A stretch of DNA of 64,000 bases from Brevibacterium antiquum (GTDB lineage Bacteria > Actinomycetota > Actinomycetes > Actinomycetales > Brevibacteriaceae). A model generated the notes under the pieces. That model saw only the letters and a list, made by a program, of their open reading frames with translations, was not told the origin of the DNA and searched no databases. The stretch spans positions 124,001-188,000 of the forward strand of contig NZ_JABASX010000007.1 of assembly GCF_016107655.1 (NCBI RefSeq). Reading direction: 5' to 3'. The translations under genes and the position numbers were made by a program. Below, piece after piece: positions 1-8,993 of the stretch. Every line of letters begins with the position of its first letter. The stretch's first letter is position 1.

Positions 1-1272
1 GCGGACTCCCTCAACGCTGACGGTGTGCTGGAAGAGGGCGCCGCCTATGTCGTCACACCCGAGGAGTTCGCCGAGGTGGGGCAGGAGGGGCTGCTCCAAC
101 TCGTCGAATCGCCGGCCGGCGCAGAGCTCTCCGGGAACGTCATCGCCGCCATCCGCATCATCGACTGGTTGGGCATGGACGAGGTGCCCTTCGACAAGGA
201 GCATCCCGCGCCGTGGGCCACCTCGGCGACGGTCGCGCAACGATCCGGGCTCAGAGAATTGCTGGAGCAGCGGTCCCAGCCGGCGCGGGATGAGAAGACG
301 ATCACCGAATGGAATTCATTGGCAGTCACGGCTCTGGCCGAAGCGGCGCTGTACACCGGTGCCACAGGCGGCACGGACGGGACGAGTGGTGCCGGGGCTT
401 CCGCAGACACTGATGCGTCGGTGAGCTGGGGGAGTGCGGCAGTCCATCTGTGGGACGCGATGCTGGCGCGCTTCGGCGACTCCGGTCCACGCATTGACCG
501 CGACTCAGACGTGAGCGCCCGTGGTGCCAGCTCCGATTCGAGGCTCAACGTCCGCCGCAGCTTCACCGGCGACACACCTGGACCCGGCCAGGCCGGACTC
601 GCTGACTGGGCGCAGTTCATCACTGCCGGCATCACAGTTCGACAGCTGCCGGGAGCGTCCGTGCAGGTGAGTGACCTGGTGTTGTTGAGCGCGAGGATGT
701 TTGCCGACTTCACTGCTGAAGGGGAGACGCTCGAGGTATTCGACTCCATGGGCGACGAGATCCTGAGTGTGAGAGCATCCGATCCGGTGGATAACACGGT
801 GCCCTCCGGCAGGTCTGCCGCAGCAGAGGTGGCGCTTCTGCTCGCAGAGCTCGGTGTCGACAGCAGTGCTGAGACCGGTTCGACGGGCAGTCGTGCGGTG
901 GGTGGCGACTCGTCCACTGGCACCGCTGGGGCTGAGGATCTGAGCACTGGAGGACTTCTTGAACTGCGCGATCGCCTGCTCGGTGTCTATAGGGCACTCG
1001 CCGGTCGAGCCCCGCGCGGCTGCGGTCACGCGCTGTGGCAGTCCGAACGAGCACTCGGCCCGGTGCGTGTGGCCACTCGAAATGCCGAGTTGAGCGGATT
1101 CGCTGCCCGGCACCCTGCGGTCACGCTCCTGACCGATTCAACCGGAGTCCCGGGTGTGAGCGGATCCGAGGTCGAGGTGCCAGAAGGGACCGCGATCGTC
1201 TGCCGAGGGACGCAGTGCTCCCTGCCTGTGGCCACCGTGGGCGAACTCCTCGAGCAGCTCGACGGTTTCTGA
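1..1272 (+). CDS. YyaL/SSP411-type (DUF255) protein, 3' part only
   Basis: The reading frame is open from base 1 and ends with TGA at 1272, so only the C-terminal 423 codons are present. The segment EEGAAYVVTPEEF near the left edge and RDEKTITEWNSLAV (about residues 97-110 of the fragment) match the conserved blocks of the YyaL/spermatogenesis-associated protein 20 family, usually written as EGxFYVWTxEE and RDDKxLTxWNGL. Full-length members run to about 600-700 residues with an N-terminal thioredoxin-like domain and a C-terminal helical domain related to glycoside hydrolases and epimerases; the thioredoxin part must lie left of the window. Two stretches rich in Gly, Thr and Ser (around 360-420 and 860-930) look like low-complexity linkers. 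The biochemical role of the family is not established. Family confident; function unknown. Confidence 0.8.
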   Translation, partial: ADSLNADGVLEEGAAYVVTPEEFAEVGQEGLLQLVESPAGAELSGNVIAAIRIIDWLGMDEVPFDKEHPAPWATSATVAQRSGLRELLEQRSQPARDEKTITEWNSLAVTALAEAALYTGATGGTDGTSGAGASADTDASVSWGSAAVHLWDAMLARFGDSGPRIDRDSDVSARGASSDSRLNVRRSFTGDTPGPGQAGLADWAQFITAGITVRQLPGASVQVSDLVLLSARMFADFTAEGETLEVFDSMGDEILSVRASDPVDNTVPSGRSAAAEVALLLAELGVDSSAETGSTGSRAVGGDSSTGTAGAEDLSTGGLLELRDRLLGVYRALAGRAPRGCGHALWQSERALGPVRVATRNAELSGFAARHPAVTLLTDSTGVPGVSGSEVEVPEGTAIVCRGTQCSLPVATVGELLEQLDGF

Positions 1273-1297
1273 GTCGCAGCTTCACCCTTAACGCTGT

Positions 1298-2167
1298 TCA
1301 GTCCCAGGTGAGGCGTTCCAATCCTGACAGGACGAGGTCGAGGCCCATGACGAAATCCGATGCCTCGTCGAGGTTTTCGAACTCGCCGAGCACAGAGTGC
1401 ACGAAGGGGAAGTCTTCCTCACTGAAACTTGCCCAGTGGTCGATTTGGGCAGTGTGTTGGGCTTCAGCATCCTCGGCGGCTTCGCGTTCGATCGCACGCT
1501 GAGAGACTTCCGCGCCCATGCCGGAAGCATAGGTGGACACGACCATTGACGCCTGGAGCTGGCGGGTCAGGTCCAGCCCACTATTCTGGAGGGCCTGACC
1601 GACTAACTCCCAGTAGCTCAGCGAATTCTGCTCGTCGGGGCCCGCCTTGATGAGCTGAGAGGCCAGCCAACGGTGCTCAAGCATCTGGGCGAACAGGCAC
1701 AGCACGAGCCGTCGAATCTGCAGCAGGCCCTCAGCGGTACCGGTGCTCGTGCGGCCATCGGGCTCTGGGGGAGGATAGTTCTCAAACTGCTTCGGGTGCG
1801 GCTGATCGGCACGTTCGAGGGCCTCGGCCTCGTCCAATGCGCGTCCCAACAGCTCATCGGAGACGATGGCCATCAGCTGGTCCTTGCCGGAGGCGTACCA
1901 GTAGAGACTGGCCACGCCGCTGTCGAGCTGTGCGGCCAGTCCGCGCAGTGTCATCTTCTCCGCCCCAACGGTGTCGAGCGTGGTGATCGCGGCCTCGATG
2001 ATCTGCTCCAGCGAGAGGGAAGTGCGCGTGCGCGCCACCCCACGACCACCTCGGCGTCGGGAGTGAATGCTCCTGCGTTGAGCCTCCGTCGCTGAATCAC
2101 GAGGGTCCTGTCTGCGTGAATTCGCGTTGTGATCGCCTCGCGGACGTGGGGGAGTCTCAGATGCCAT
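1298..2167 (-). CDS. TetR-family repressor, divergent to an MFS exporter
   Basis: Predicted DNA-binding repressor of 289 residues. After a basic, disordered N-terminus of about 45 residues comes a TetR helix-turn-helix region (LSLEQIIEAAITTLD ... MTLRGLAAQLD ... ASLYWYASGKDQL, about residues 51-102). The rest is a variable ligand-binding domain like the TetR_C group. It is divergent from an MFS exporter and the 165-bp gap holds an array of palindromes, the usual arrangement for a drug-responsive repressor controlling itself and its exporter. The ATG has no ribosome binding site. A TAGATT -10 box (2174-2179 on this strand) ends 6 nt before the start, with TTGATT 17 bp further upstream, so the mRNA is probably leaderless. 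The unusually long N-terminal extension could mean that a start around residue 45 is used, but the promoter position supports this one. Confidence 0.9.
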   Translation of the reverse strand: MASETPPRPRGDHNANSRRQDPRDSATEAQRRSIHSRRRGGRGVARTRTSLSLEQIIEAAITTLDTVGAEKMTLRGLAAQLDSGVASLYWYASGKDQLMAIVSDELLGRALDEAEALERADQPHPKQFENYPPPEPDGRTSTGTAEGLLQIRRLVLCLFAQMLEHRWLASQLIKAGPDEQNSLSYWELVGQALQNSGLDLTRQLQASMVVSTYASGMGAEVSQRAIEREAAEDAEAQHTAQIDHWASFSEEDFPFVHSVLGEFENLDEASDFVMGLDLVLSGLERLTWD

Positions 2168-2173
2168 GCCTTG

Positions 2174-2202
2174 AATCTACAGAGAGATTTGCATTCAATC
2201 AA
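2174..2202 (-). promoter_or_regulatory. Leaderless promoter of the tetR gene
   Basis: Read on the minus strand: TTGATT (2197-2202), a 17-bp spacer, TAGATT (2174-2179), then 6 nt to the ATG. The first palindrome of the operator array (2199-2213) overlaps the -35 element, which fits autorepression. Confidence 0.55.
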
Positions 2203-2268
2203 ACACCGTTCTATTCTCGAACATAGTTCGATGAATCGAACGTAGTTCCATTAGCGAACATTGTTCGA
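2199..2268. promoter_or_regulatory. Array of four palindromic operators between tetR and the MFS gene
   Basis: Three clear 15-bp palindromes lie at 2217-2231 (TCGAACATAGTTCGA, perfect), 2236-2250 (TCGAACGTAGTTCCA) and 2254-2268 (GCGAACATTGTTCGA). A weaker fourth is at 2199-2213 (TCAAACACCGTTCTA, 11 of 15 matching). Their centres at 2206, 2224, 2243 and 2261 are 18-19 bp apart, so they would face nearly the same side of the helix every two turns. This suggests cooperative binding by the adjacent TetR protein. Confidence 0.8.
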
Positions 2269-2332
2269 TAGCAACGTTCTTCTCTCGCCGGCACTCCAGC
2301 CGACCTTTCGACCTACCCGCGAAAGGACCTAC

Positions 2333-3802
2333 ATGTCCTCCCCATACTCCTCGACCACCTCATCCGCCGATACGCAAGTACGCAAACCGCAGAGTCTCCG
2401 AGCTGCTTGGCCCGCTCTTCTCGCTCTGTGTCTGACCATGCTCGTCGAGATGGTCGACAACTCGATTCTCAACGTCGCTCTGCCCACGATCGGGCGAGAC
2501 CTCAGCGCTTCTCCAGCAGACCTGCAGTGGATCGTCGGCGCCTATTCGCTGACGTTCGGCGGGTTGCTCATGGTTGGCGGGACGATGGGCGACAAGCTCG
2601 GTCGCCGTCGAACCCTCCTCTTCGGCCTCGTGCTGTTCGGTCTCACCGGACTCGCGGTGCTACTCGTCTCCACGCCCGCACAGCTGATCGCGGTGCGAGC
2701 AATGGCAGGAGTCTTCGCCGCATTCATCGCCCCATTGACCATGTCGTTGATCTTCCGCCTCTTCGACCGTGATGACCTGCGCACGAGGGCGATCGGCCTC
2801 ATCGTGGTCGTCTCAATGATCGGCTTCGCGATCGGCCCGACAATCGCCGGATTGGCGATCACGAATCTGCCCTGGCAGGCACTCCTGGTGGTCAACGCCC
2901 CTGTCGCGGTCATTGCTTGGCTCGGTGTGCGTTTCGGGATCGCCCAGGACGACCCGGCAGACCGTCGCGAAGGCGGTGCCGACATCCCCGGCGGCATCTT
3001 GTCTGTGGCCTCCCTGGGCTTCCTCCTCTACGGCTTCACCGCTGGGGTCGAAAACGGTTGGGGTGCACCGTTGACAGTGATCGTCTTCGCCGCCGGAGTG
3101 CTCTCCCTTGTCGGAATCATCTGGCGTGAGAAGACCGCCGAGGATCCGATGCTCGATCTCAAACTGCTCGCCCTGCCGACAGTGAGCGGGTCAGCGATTC
3201 TGCAGACCGCGACAATGATCGCCATGGTCGGAGTCATGTTCGTCTCGACTCAGCTCTACCAGTTCGCCTGGGGTTGGTCCGCGTTCCAGGCGGGACTGGC
3301 GAATCTTCCGTTCGTCGCGGGCATGCTGCTCGCCGGCCCGTTCGTCGATCGCGCCGTGGCCCGATTCGGCCACCGTACGACCTCGATCGGCGGCATCGCG
3401 CTCGTCCTCGTCAGCCTCATCATCTGGATCTTCGCGCTCACACACGGCTTCCTCTGGTGCGCGGCCGGGATGCTCATCATGACCATGGGGATGCGGACGA
3501 TCATGACGACAGGTGCGGTCGCCCTCCTCGGCGCACTGCCGGAGACGCACACGTCGATCGGATCGGCGCTCAACGACACTGCTCAAGAGCTCGGCAATGC
3601 AGTGGGCGTTGCGATAGTCGGCACGATCATGGCCACGGTTCTCGGCAGCACACTGCCGCAGGGGGCCTGGGATTCGGCGAAGATTGCCGGCTTCGTGCAC
3701 TCACAGCAGATTTCGTTCGCGGTCCTCGCCGGTATCGTGTTGGTGATGTCGATCATCGGGATTCGCACGCTGACCGACTCGAAAGAGATCGAGGAGCACT
3801 GA
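2333..3802 (+). CDS. MFS multidrug exporter, DHA2 (EmrB/QacA) type
   Basis: Drug:proton antiporter of 489 residues, expected to have 14 membrane helices like other DHA2 members. Visible motifs are LTMLVEMVDNSILNVALPTIG in helix 1 (DHA2 motif D1 with the acidic residues) and GDKLGRRRTL in the loop between helices 2 and 3 (MFS motif A). The ORF is open back to 2261, but the ATG at 2333 is preceded by GAAAGGA (2321-2327), so the first 24 codons are leader. The operator array lies 65-130 bp upstream. Expected to export a toxic compound recognised by the neighbouring TetR protein; the substrate cannot be told from sequence. Confidence 0.9.
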   Translation: MSSPYSSTTSSADTQVRKPQSLRAAWPALLALCLTMLVEMVDNSILNVALPTIGRDLSASPADLQWIVGAYSLTFGGLLMVGGTMGDKLGRRRTLLFGLVLFGLTGLAVLLVSTPAQLIAVRAMAGVFAAFIAPLTMSLIFRLFDRDDLRTRAIGLIVVVSMIGFAIGPTIAGLAITNLPWQALLVVNAPVAVIAWLGVRFGIAQDDPADRREGGADIPGGILSVASLGFLLYGFTAGVENGWGAPLTVIVFAAGVLSLVGIIWREKTAEDPMLDLKLLALPTVSGSAILQTATMIAMVGVMFVSTQLYQFAWGWSAFQAGLANLPFVAGMLLAGPFVDRAVARFGHRTTSIGGIALVLVSLIIWIFALTHGFLWCAAGMLIMTMGMRTIMTTGAVALLGALPETHTSIGSALNDTAQELGNAVGVAIVGTIMATVLGSTLPQGAWDSAKIAGFVHSQQISFAVLAGIVLVMSIIGIRTLTDSKEIEEH

Positions 3803-3847
3803 GCAGGTGCCCCGATTCTGAAGGCGAGTCGACTCCGGAGAGTCGGC

Positions 3848-5524
3848 TCAGTCCACCAGGCGCAGCCCTCGGAAGCGGTTGAGAGCTGCCGCGATCTCCT
3901 GTGCGCGAGGGCGGGCGACATGCCCCGGATGATCGCGATTGCCGGTCAGGCCGTCGAGTCCCTGTGCCTCGAGCATGTCCTCGACCTCGGCCAGAGCCTC
4001 GGTGAGTGAGGTCTGGTCGTCGAAGATCTCGGCCATGTACTCAAGCGCCTCGGCGATGCCTGTCGTCTGCTGCGGGTCGACGAGCTGGGACACCGCGGTC
4101 AGATCGATGAAGGCCTTGCCGAACTGAACCTGACCGAGCCCTTTCGCCTTCGCCGACTTCGTCTTCGAGCTGGGGTGCAGCGCCTTCGCCGTGGGGACTC
4201 GAGGCTGCGGAGTGGTGAACACTTCTCCTGTGTCATCGGCTGATTTCATACCCACGAGTTCGTGCGCCTTCTCGGTGACTTCCTGGGGCACGTAGGCGTC
4301 GAGGGCGATGACATGATCAGCCACCTCGAAGAATGCGCTCGATCCACCGGCGACCAGCACTGTGGAGACGCCTCGGTGGGAGAACAGCGGACGGATGCGA
4401 TCGACGAAAGGGGTGATGGGTTCGCGGTCGGCGGGGATGAGTGCGCGCATCCGATCGTCGCGGATCATGAAGTTCGTCGCCGAGGTGTCCTCGTCGATGA
4501 GCAGCGAACGAGCACCGACTTCCACAGCTTCCACGAGGTTGGCCGCCTGTGACGTGGACCCGCTCGCGTTCGTCGTGGTGAAGGCTCTCGTGTCAGTGCC
4601 GGATGGCAGATTGTTGATGAAGGGCGAGATGTCGTCGCCGGTCACGGCGCGACCGTCCTCGGCCCGGATGGAGGTGGCACTGGGTTCCGTGATGACCCAT
4701 TCCCGGCCGTCGCCTGCAATATGCGGGTAGACGCCGCGCTCGAGAGCACGCAGAATCGTCGACTTGCCGTGATAGCCGCCGCCGACGATGACCGTGACAC
4801 CGTACGGGATCGCCATGCCGGTGAGCCTGCGTCCGCTCGAGAGCGTGATGGTGTGCTCCAGCGAGCTCGGGCTGGTGAAGGCCACAGCGTTCGAATCCAT
4901 CGGCAGATCCGAATCCCCGGATCGCCTCGGCAGGATCGCGCCATTGCCGATGAACGCGAGAAGACCTTCCTCGTCGAGGTGGTTCTGCAGTTCCAGCTGA
5001 TCCCGGTGGAGTTGGACATGCTCGTGCAGATCGGCCTGGGACAGATTGGCGTGGACGAACATGGCCCGAGCGAGCTCGGGCACATCCCGGGTGAGGATGT
5101 CAGCTGCCTGATGGCCCAGGATGCGACGGCCCCGAGCCGGGAGATTGACGAGCAGGCGTGCCTCGAAGCCTTCGTCATCGATGAGGACGTTGGTGCGTTC
5201 GAGCACCTCCTGCCCCGGACGTCCGAGGATGATCGAACGCCGGTCATTGCGGTGCAGGAATGAATCACCAACGCGGAAGAGGAAGTCAGCGGCTGCGATG
5301 CGATCTGCGCGTTCGGTGGTGATGTCAGTGGGGAACCCCGCCTCGGCGCGGTTGATCCTGATCCGGACCTTCGACGGTGAGGCGAAGGGATCAACCTGGA
5401 CCTGGTCGATGAACACGGTGACCGGCCCGAACTCGTAGCTGCCACGGATCTGCTTGTAATTTCCGTAGCTGCGGCCATCGAGGTTGTGCAGAGTGGATGC
5501 GAGATTCGATCGTGGGGAGCTCAT
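3848..5524 (-). CDS. ABC-class P-loop ATPase (COG3044 type)
   Basis: 558-residue protein of the 'predicted ATPase of the ABC class' family. The Walker A is VGGGYHGKST (about residues 248-257), followed downstream by the Walker B-like ARSLLIDEDTSATNFMIRD. The P-loop has Tyr-His-Gly before Lys, typical of this family rather than of transporter ATPases, and there are no membrane segments. Its biological role is unknown; it stands alone here. The ATG lacks a ribosome binding site, but TAGCAT (5532-5537, minus strand) sits 7 nt upstream, which suggests a leaderless mRNA. Convergent with the MFS gene. Confidence 0.85.
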   Translation of the reverse strand: MSSPRSNLASTLHNLDGRSYGNYKQIRGSYEFGPVTVFIDQVQVDPFASPSKVRIRINRAEAGFPTDITTERADRIAAADFLFRVGDSFLHRNDRRSIILGRPGQEVLERTNVLIDDEGFEARLLVNLPARGRRILGHQAADILTRDVPELARAMFVHANLSQADLHEHVQLHRDQLELQNHLDEEGLLAFIGNGAILPRRSGDSDLPMDSNAVAFTSPSSLEHTITLSSGRRLTGMAIPYGVTVIVGGGYHGKSTILRALERGVYPHIAGDGREWVITEPSATSIRAEDGRAVTGDDISPFINNLPSGTDTRAFTTTNASGSTSQAANLVEAVEVGARSLLIDEDTSATNFMIRDDRMRALIPADREPITPFVDRIRPLFSHRGVSTVLVAGGSSAFFEVADHVIALDAYVPQEVTEKAHELVGMKSADDTGEVFTTPQPRVPTAKALHPSSKTKSAKAKGLGQVQFGKAFIDLTAVSQLVDPQQTTGIAEALEYMAEIFDDQTSLTEALAEVEDMLEAQGLDGLTGNRDHPGHVARPRAQEIAAALNRFRGLRLVD

Positions 5525-5652
5525 CCGTGGAATGCTACTTGATTGAGGTCAACGCAGGCCAAGACGAGCCCCGTGCTTCGCCAGGACTTGGCTCAGTGCT
5601 CCGCGAACAGGCTCTCGATGGCCTCGCGATCAGGCTCTCCGCGGCTTCGCCA

Positions 5653-6423
5653 TCAGTCGCGCGTGCGTCCCAGATAGAACTCTGCGGCGTTGTTCCAGCA
5701 CGCTGCGGTGAGTTCTTCAGGCGACAGGGTGTCACGGATGATGTCGAAATCTGTGTTCTCGAACGGTCGAGGAGCCCGGGTCGACGGCAGATCCGTGCCC
5801 ACCATGAGTGCCGAGGGGTCAACGTCGACGATCGCTCGCATCGTGGTGGCAGGGTCGAGTTCGACTCGGCCGAAGCCTGTCGCCTTCACCTTGACGCCAC
5901 GTTCGACCAGCTTCAGCAGGGCGGGCAGTCCGTCGCTGTGCATGCCGAAATGGTCAATGCTCACGGCGGGCAAACCGGCGATGCGGACACTGAGATCCTC
6001 ATCGATGCTGCGGGCATCGATGTAGAGCTCCGAGTGCCACCCGGCGAGATCATGGACCCGACGAGCCATATGTTCCATGTCGTCCAAGACTGCTGAGCCT
6101 CCCCGGGCGACATTGAAGCGCAGTGCCTTGATTCCGTCGCGGTCGAGCTCCAGGATGCGATCATCGGACGTGTCGACGGGAAGTTGAGTGACACCGACGA
6201 AATCGGGGCCAAGAGTACTCAAAGCATCGACAAGGTAGCACTGGTCGAACCCTTGGAATGACCCGGCGACCACTGCTCCGCCGGCAATGCCCAGACCGCT
6301 GATGCGCATCAGATAGTCCTCGACCGTGAAGGGGTCCGGCAGGTAGCCGTTGTTCTCGACGAGAGGATGCTTGGGGTCAATGATGTGCAGGTGTGAGTCG
6401 AAGACCGGGGTCGGAGAATTCAT
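5653..6423 (-). CDS. Amidohydrolase-2 family metal-dependent hydrolase
   Basis: 256-residue TIM-barrel hydrolase of the PF04909 group, which includes 2-pyrone-4,6-dicarboxylate lactonase and related decarboxylases. The metal-binding HxH is at the start of strand 1 (VFDSHLHIID, residues 7-16). Other family landmarks are KALRFNVARG in mid-protein, a His at VSIDHFGMH and an Asp in LMVGTDLPSTRAPRPF near the C-terminus. The substrate is unknown. Nothing in the neighbourhood (ABC-class ATPase downstream, TRAP transporter divergent) fixes it, although a shared carboxylate substrate with the TRAP system is possible. TAGATT (6430-6435, minus strand) lies 6 nt before the ATG, so the mRNA is probably leaderless. 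Confidence 0.85.
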   Translation of the reverse strand: MNSPTPVFDSHLHIIDPKHPLVENNGYLPDPFTVEDYLMRISGLGIAGGAVVAGSFQGFDQCYLVDALSTLGPDFVGVTQLPVDTSDDRILELDRDGIKALRFNVARGGSAVLDDMEHMARRVHDLAGWHSELYIDARSIDEDLSVRIAGLPAVSIDHFGMHSDGLPALLKLVERGVKVKATGFGRVELDPATTMRAIVDVDPSALMVGTDLPSTRAPRPFENTDFDIIRDTLSPEELTAACWNNAAEFYLGRTRD

Positions 6424-6739
6424 GGCCCCAATCTACTCCGTATTCGGCAAGGTACATTTCATCTCAAAGGGTGGCCACGTGGTTGGCGAATGCGGAACTT
6501 GACCTGTTAGGCCCCGTCGTGTGCTGAGGGTCACCTGCGGCGAGATGGGGGCACTGCCGTGAGAGCGATGTCCCAGTCCCACCTATCGGCACTGCGAGTA
6601 ACGATCTCGACAATATGACCGCTGGTCGGGACGCGGGAGATGAAGGTGAGCGGACGCTCGGTATATTGTGAGGTGGTTCACAACAACACCTGAGCAACAT
6701 GGCTTGAGCAATATGACCCGAGCATCCGAAAGGACAATG
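6424..6739. other. Divergent intergenic region (amidohydrolase / TRAP transporter)
   Basis: About 315 bp without a credible gene. The left end carries the leaderless promoter of the amidohydrolase (TAGATT, 6430-6435). A TATATT hexamer at 6662-6667 on the plus strand is the best -10 candidate for the TRAP operon and would give a leader of about 65 nt; I see no convincing -35. No clear operator palindrome. Confidence 0.5.
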
Positions 6740-8977
6740 ATGTCCGCACGTCCTTCCGAGGCGCCTCCTGCGAACCCGATACCGCAGACGAACGTCGACG
6801 AACTGATCGCGCAGTACGATGAGGAGCTGCCTCAGCGCACCCTGACACGCAGGCTCGACCTCGGCGTGGGGATCGTGTGTTTCGTCGTGTCACTGTTCGT
6901 TCTCAAACAGGTCTTCTTCCCGCTGACTCAAGGCAATCAGTACTACCTCATGTGGTTCCTGGCGTTCGTGCTGCCACTGGTCTTCATCTGCTACCGGCCA
7001 GGTTTCGGCCGCAAGAGCGATGTCGCCGACCAGGCCCTGGACGTCGCCGAGGCTGTCGACAGCGATGTCGCTGCCGGCAGCGATGTCGGCGCTGACAGCG
7101 GTGCGGCTTCTGACTCCACTGCGAAACCACGCAGGAAGGCAAAGCGTCGGTCGAACGACAATCCGTCGATCATCGACTGGGTGCTCGTCGTTCTCACCTT
7201 CCTCACCTGCGCCTACCCGGTGCTGCCCTTCTTCTCCGGCGGCTTCAACGAGTTCCTCAACCGGCAGGGCTCGCTGACCACACTCGACGTCATCATGGGC
7301 GGCGTTCTCCTCCTCCTCGTCCTTGAGGCGACGCGCAGAACCACTGGCCTGATTCTGCCGATCTTCTGCATCGTCTTCTTCCTCTACAGCTACTACGGCG
7401 CCTACATTCCGGTCAGCTGGCCCGGATCCCACGCTGGCCAGAACTTCGACCAGATCGTCAACGCCCTCTACAACGATGCTTCTGGCTTCTACGGCATCCC
7501 CCTCGACGTCGCAGCCACCTACATCGTCCTCTTCACGATCTACGGAGCGGTCCTCGACAAGACCGGGGCGGCGAGCTTCTTCATCGACCTCAGCTTCTCA
7601 CTATTCAAGAAGTCGAAGGCCGCACCGGGACGCACCGTCGCACTCTCCGGCTTCCTCCTGGGCACGGTCTCCGGCTCCGGCACCGCCACTGCAGTCTCAC
7701 TCGGTGCCGTGACCTGGCCCGTGCTGAAGAAGGCCGGATACCCGAAGGAGAACGCGGGCGGAATGCTCGCAGCCTCCGGTATCGGTGCGATCCTCTCACC
7801 CCCGACCCTGGGTGCCGCCGCCTTCATCATCGCGGAGCTGCTCAACGTCTCCTATGGACTCGTCCTGCTGTGGGCAGTGGTCCCGACCCTTCTGTACTAT
7901 CTGGGCATCTTCCTCGCCATCGAAATCGACTCCCGCAAGATCGAGGTCGACTACACGCCGCCTCCTGGCCTGCGCGCGTGGCCCATCCTGAAGAGGGGCT
8001 TCTACCACTTCATCTCGTTGAGCATCATCGTCGTCTTCCTCTCCATGGGCATGGCACCCTTCAAAGCCGTCGTCTACGCCACCCTGGTGGGCATCGGCTT
8101 CGGGATCATCGAAATCGTCATCTCCCGCCTCGGCGAACCGAAGACGATTCTCCTCGCGATCTGGGACGTCTTCTACGGGGCACTGTCCTCGGGCATCCGC
8201 TCGGTCCTGCCGGTGACCAGCGTCTGCGCGGCCGCAGGCATCATCGTCTCGACGATCACGAAGACCGGCCTCGGCCAGGTCATCTCCGACATCCTCATCA
8301 AGGGCGCGCAGGCATTGTCGACAGACCCGACCGCGGTCCTCATCTTCACCTGCATCTTCGCCGCCGTGGCCGTGACCATCCTCGGCCTAGCGGTGCCCGT
8401 GACGGCCTCGTTCATCATCAGCTGGGTCATCGTAGGCCCGGCACTGATCTCACTCGGTGTCCCAGAGGCAGCCGCTGCGATGTTCATCTTCTACTACGCC
8501 GTCCTGTCCGAGGTCTCACCCCCGACGGCTCTGGCGGCCGTCGCGTCCTCGGCGATCACCGGCGGCAGGGTCATCGCAACGATGTGGCAGGCATGCAAGT
8601 ATGCAATACCTGCGTTCCTGGTCCCGCTGGCCTTCACCTTCACGCCCGAAGGTGCCAGCCTCGTGGCCCAGGGCGGCTTCGTCGACGCGGTATGGACCGG
8701 GCTCGTGTCCGCATTCGCCGTGGCTGCACTCGCCGCCGGTGCCGGTGGCTGGATCATCCGCCGTGCGGGCTGGCCGGAGCGCATCCTGTGCTTCATCGCC
8801 GCAGGAGCCCTGCTCTACCTCCAGCCCATGTCGATGATGATCGGGTTCTCTGCCCTCATCCTCGCCGTCATCGTTCACCTGCTGCTGCGTCGCAAACCGA
8901 GGACCACCTCGGCGACTACAAGCGATATCGGATCCACCGAAACACACTCGACCGGATCTCCGGTCGAGTCCAACTGA
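6740..8977 (+). CDS. TRAP transporter permease, fused small + large subunits (TAXI class)
   Basis: 745-residue membrane protein joining the small (DctQ-like) and large (DctM-like) TRAP permease subunits in one chain, as is usual in TAXI systems. The N-terminal half has several helices interrupted by an acidic, Ala/Asp-rich cytoplasmic loop (about 7020-7140). The DctM-like part contains the GSGTATAVSLGAVTWPVLKK region and PPTLGAAAFIIAELL. It would drive sodium- or proton-coupled uptake of an organic acid delivered by the lipoprotein encoded 16 bp downstream. The start is chosen at the second of two ATGs because AGGA (6731-6734) is 5 nt before it; the ATG at 6737 is the alternative. C-terminal tail is Thr/Ser-rich. 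Substrate unknown; characterised TAXI systems take glutamate or related carboxylates. Confidence 0.9.
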   Translation: MSARPSEAPPANPIPQTNVDELIAQYDEELPQRTLTRRLDLGVGIVCFVVSLFVLKQVFFPLTQGNQYYLMWFLAFVLPLVFICYRPGFGRKSDVADQALDVAEAVDSDVAAGSDVGADSGAASDSTAKPRRKAKRRSNDNPSIIDWVLVVLTFLTCAYPVLPFFSGGFNEFLNRQGSLTTLDVIMGGVLLLLVLEATRRTTGLILPIFCIVFFLYSYYGAYIPVSWPGSHAGQNFDQIVNALYNDASGFYGIPLDVAATYIVLFTIYGAVLDKTGAASFFIDLSFSLFKKSKAAPGRTVALSGFLLGTVSGSGTATAVSLGAVTWPVLKKAGYPKENAGGMLAASGIGAILSPPTLGAAAFIIAELLNVSYGLVLLWAVVPTLLYYLGIFLAIEIDSRKIEVDYTPPPGLRAWPILKRGFYHFISLSIIVVFLSMGMAPFKAVVYATLVGIGFGIIEIVISRLGEPKTILLAIWDVFYGALSSGIRSVLPVTSVCAAAGIIVSTITKTGLGQVISDILIKGAQALSTDPTAVLIFTCIFAAVAVTILGLAVPVTASFIISWVIVGPALISLGVPEAAAAMFIFYYAVLSEVSPPTALAAVASSAITGGRVIATMWQACKYAIPAFLVPLAFTFTPEGASLVAQGGFVDAVWTGLVSAFAVAALAAGAGGWIIRRAGWPERILCFIAAGALLYLQPMSMMIGFSALILAVIVHLLLRRKPRTTSATTSDIGSTETHSTGSPVESN

Positions 8978-8993
8978 GAAAGGGACGAAGTCC

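Noticed and set aside
45..947. Long minus-strand ORFs opposite the first gene (300 and 202 codons)
   Set aside because: Shadows of a high-GC gene: no family-like motifs, composition typical of antisense translation, and the plus-strand frame matches YyaL.
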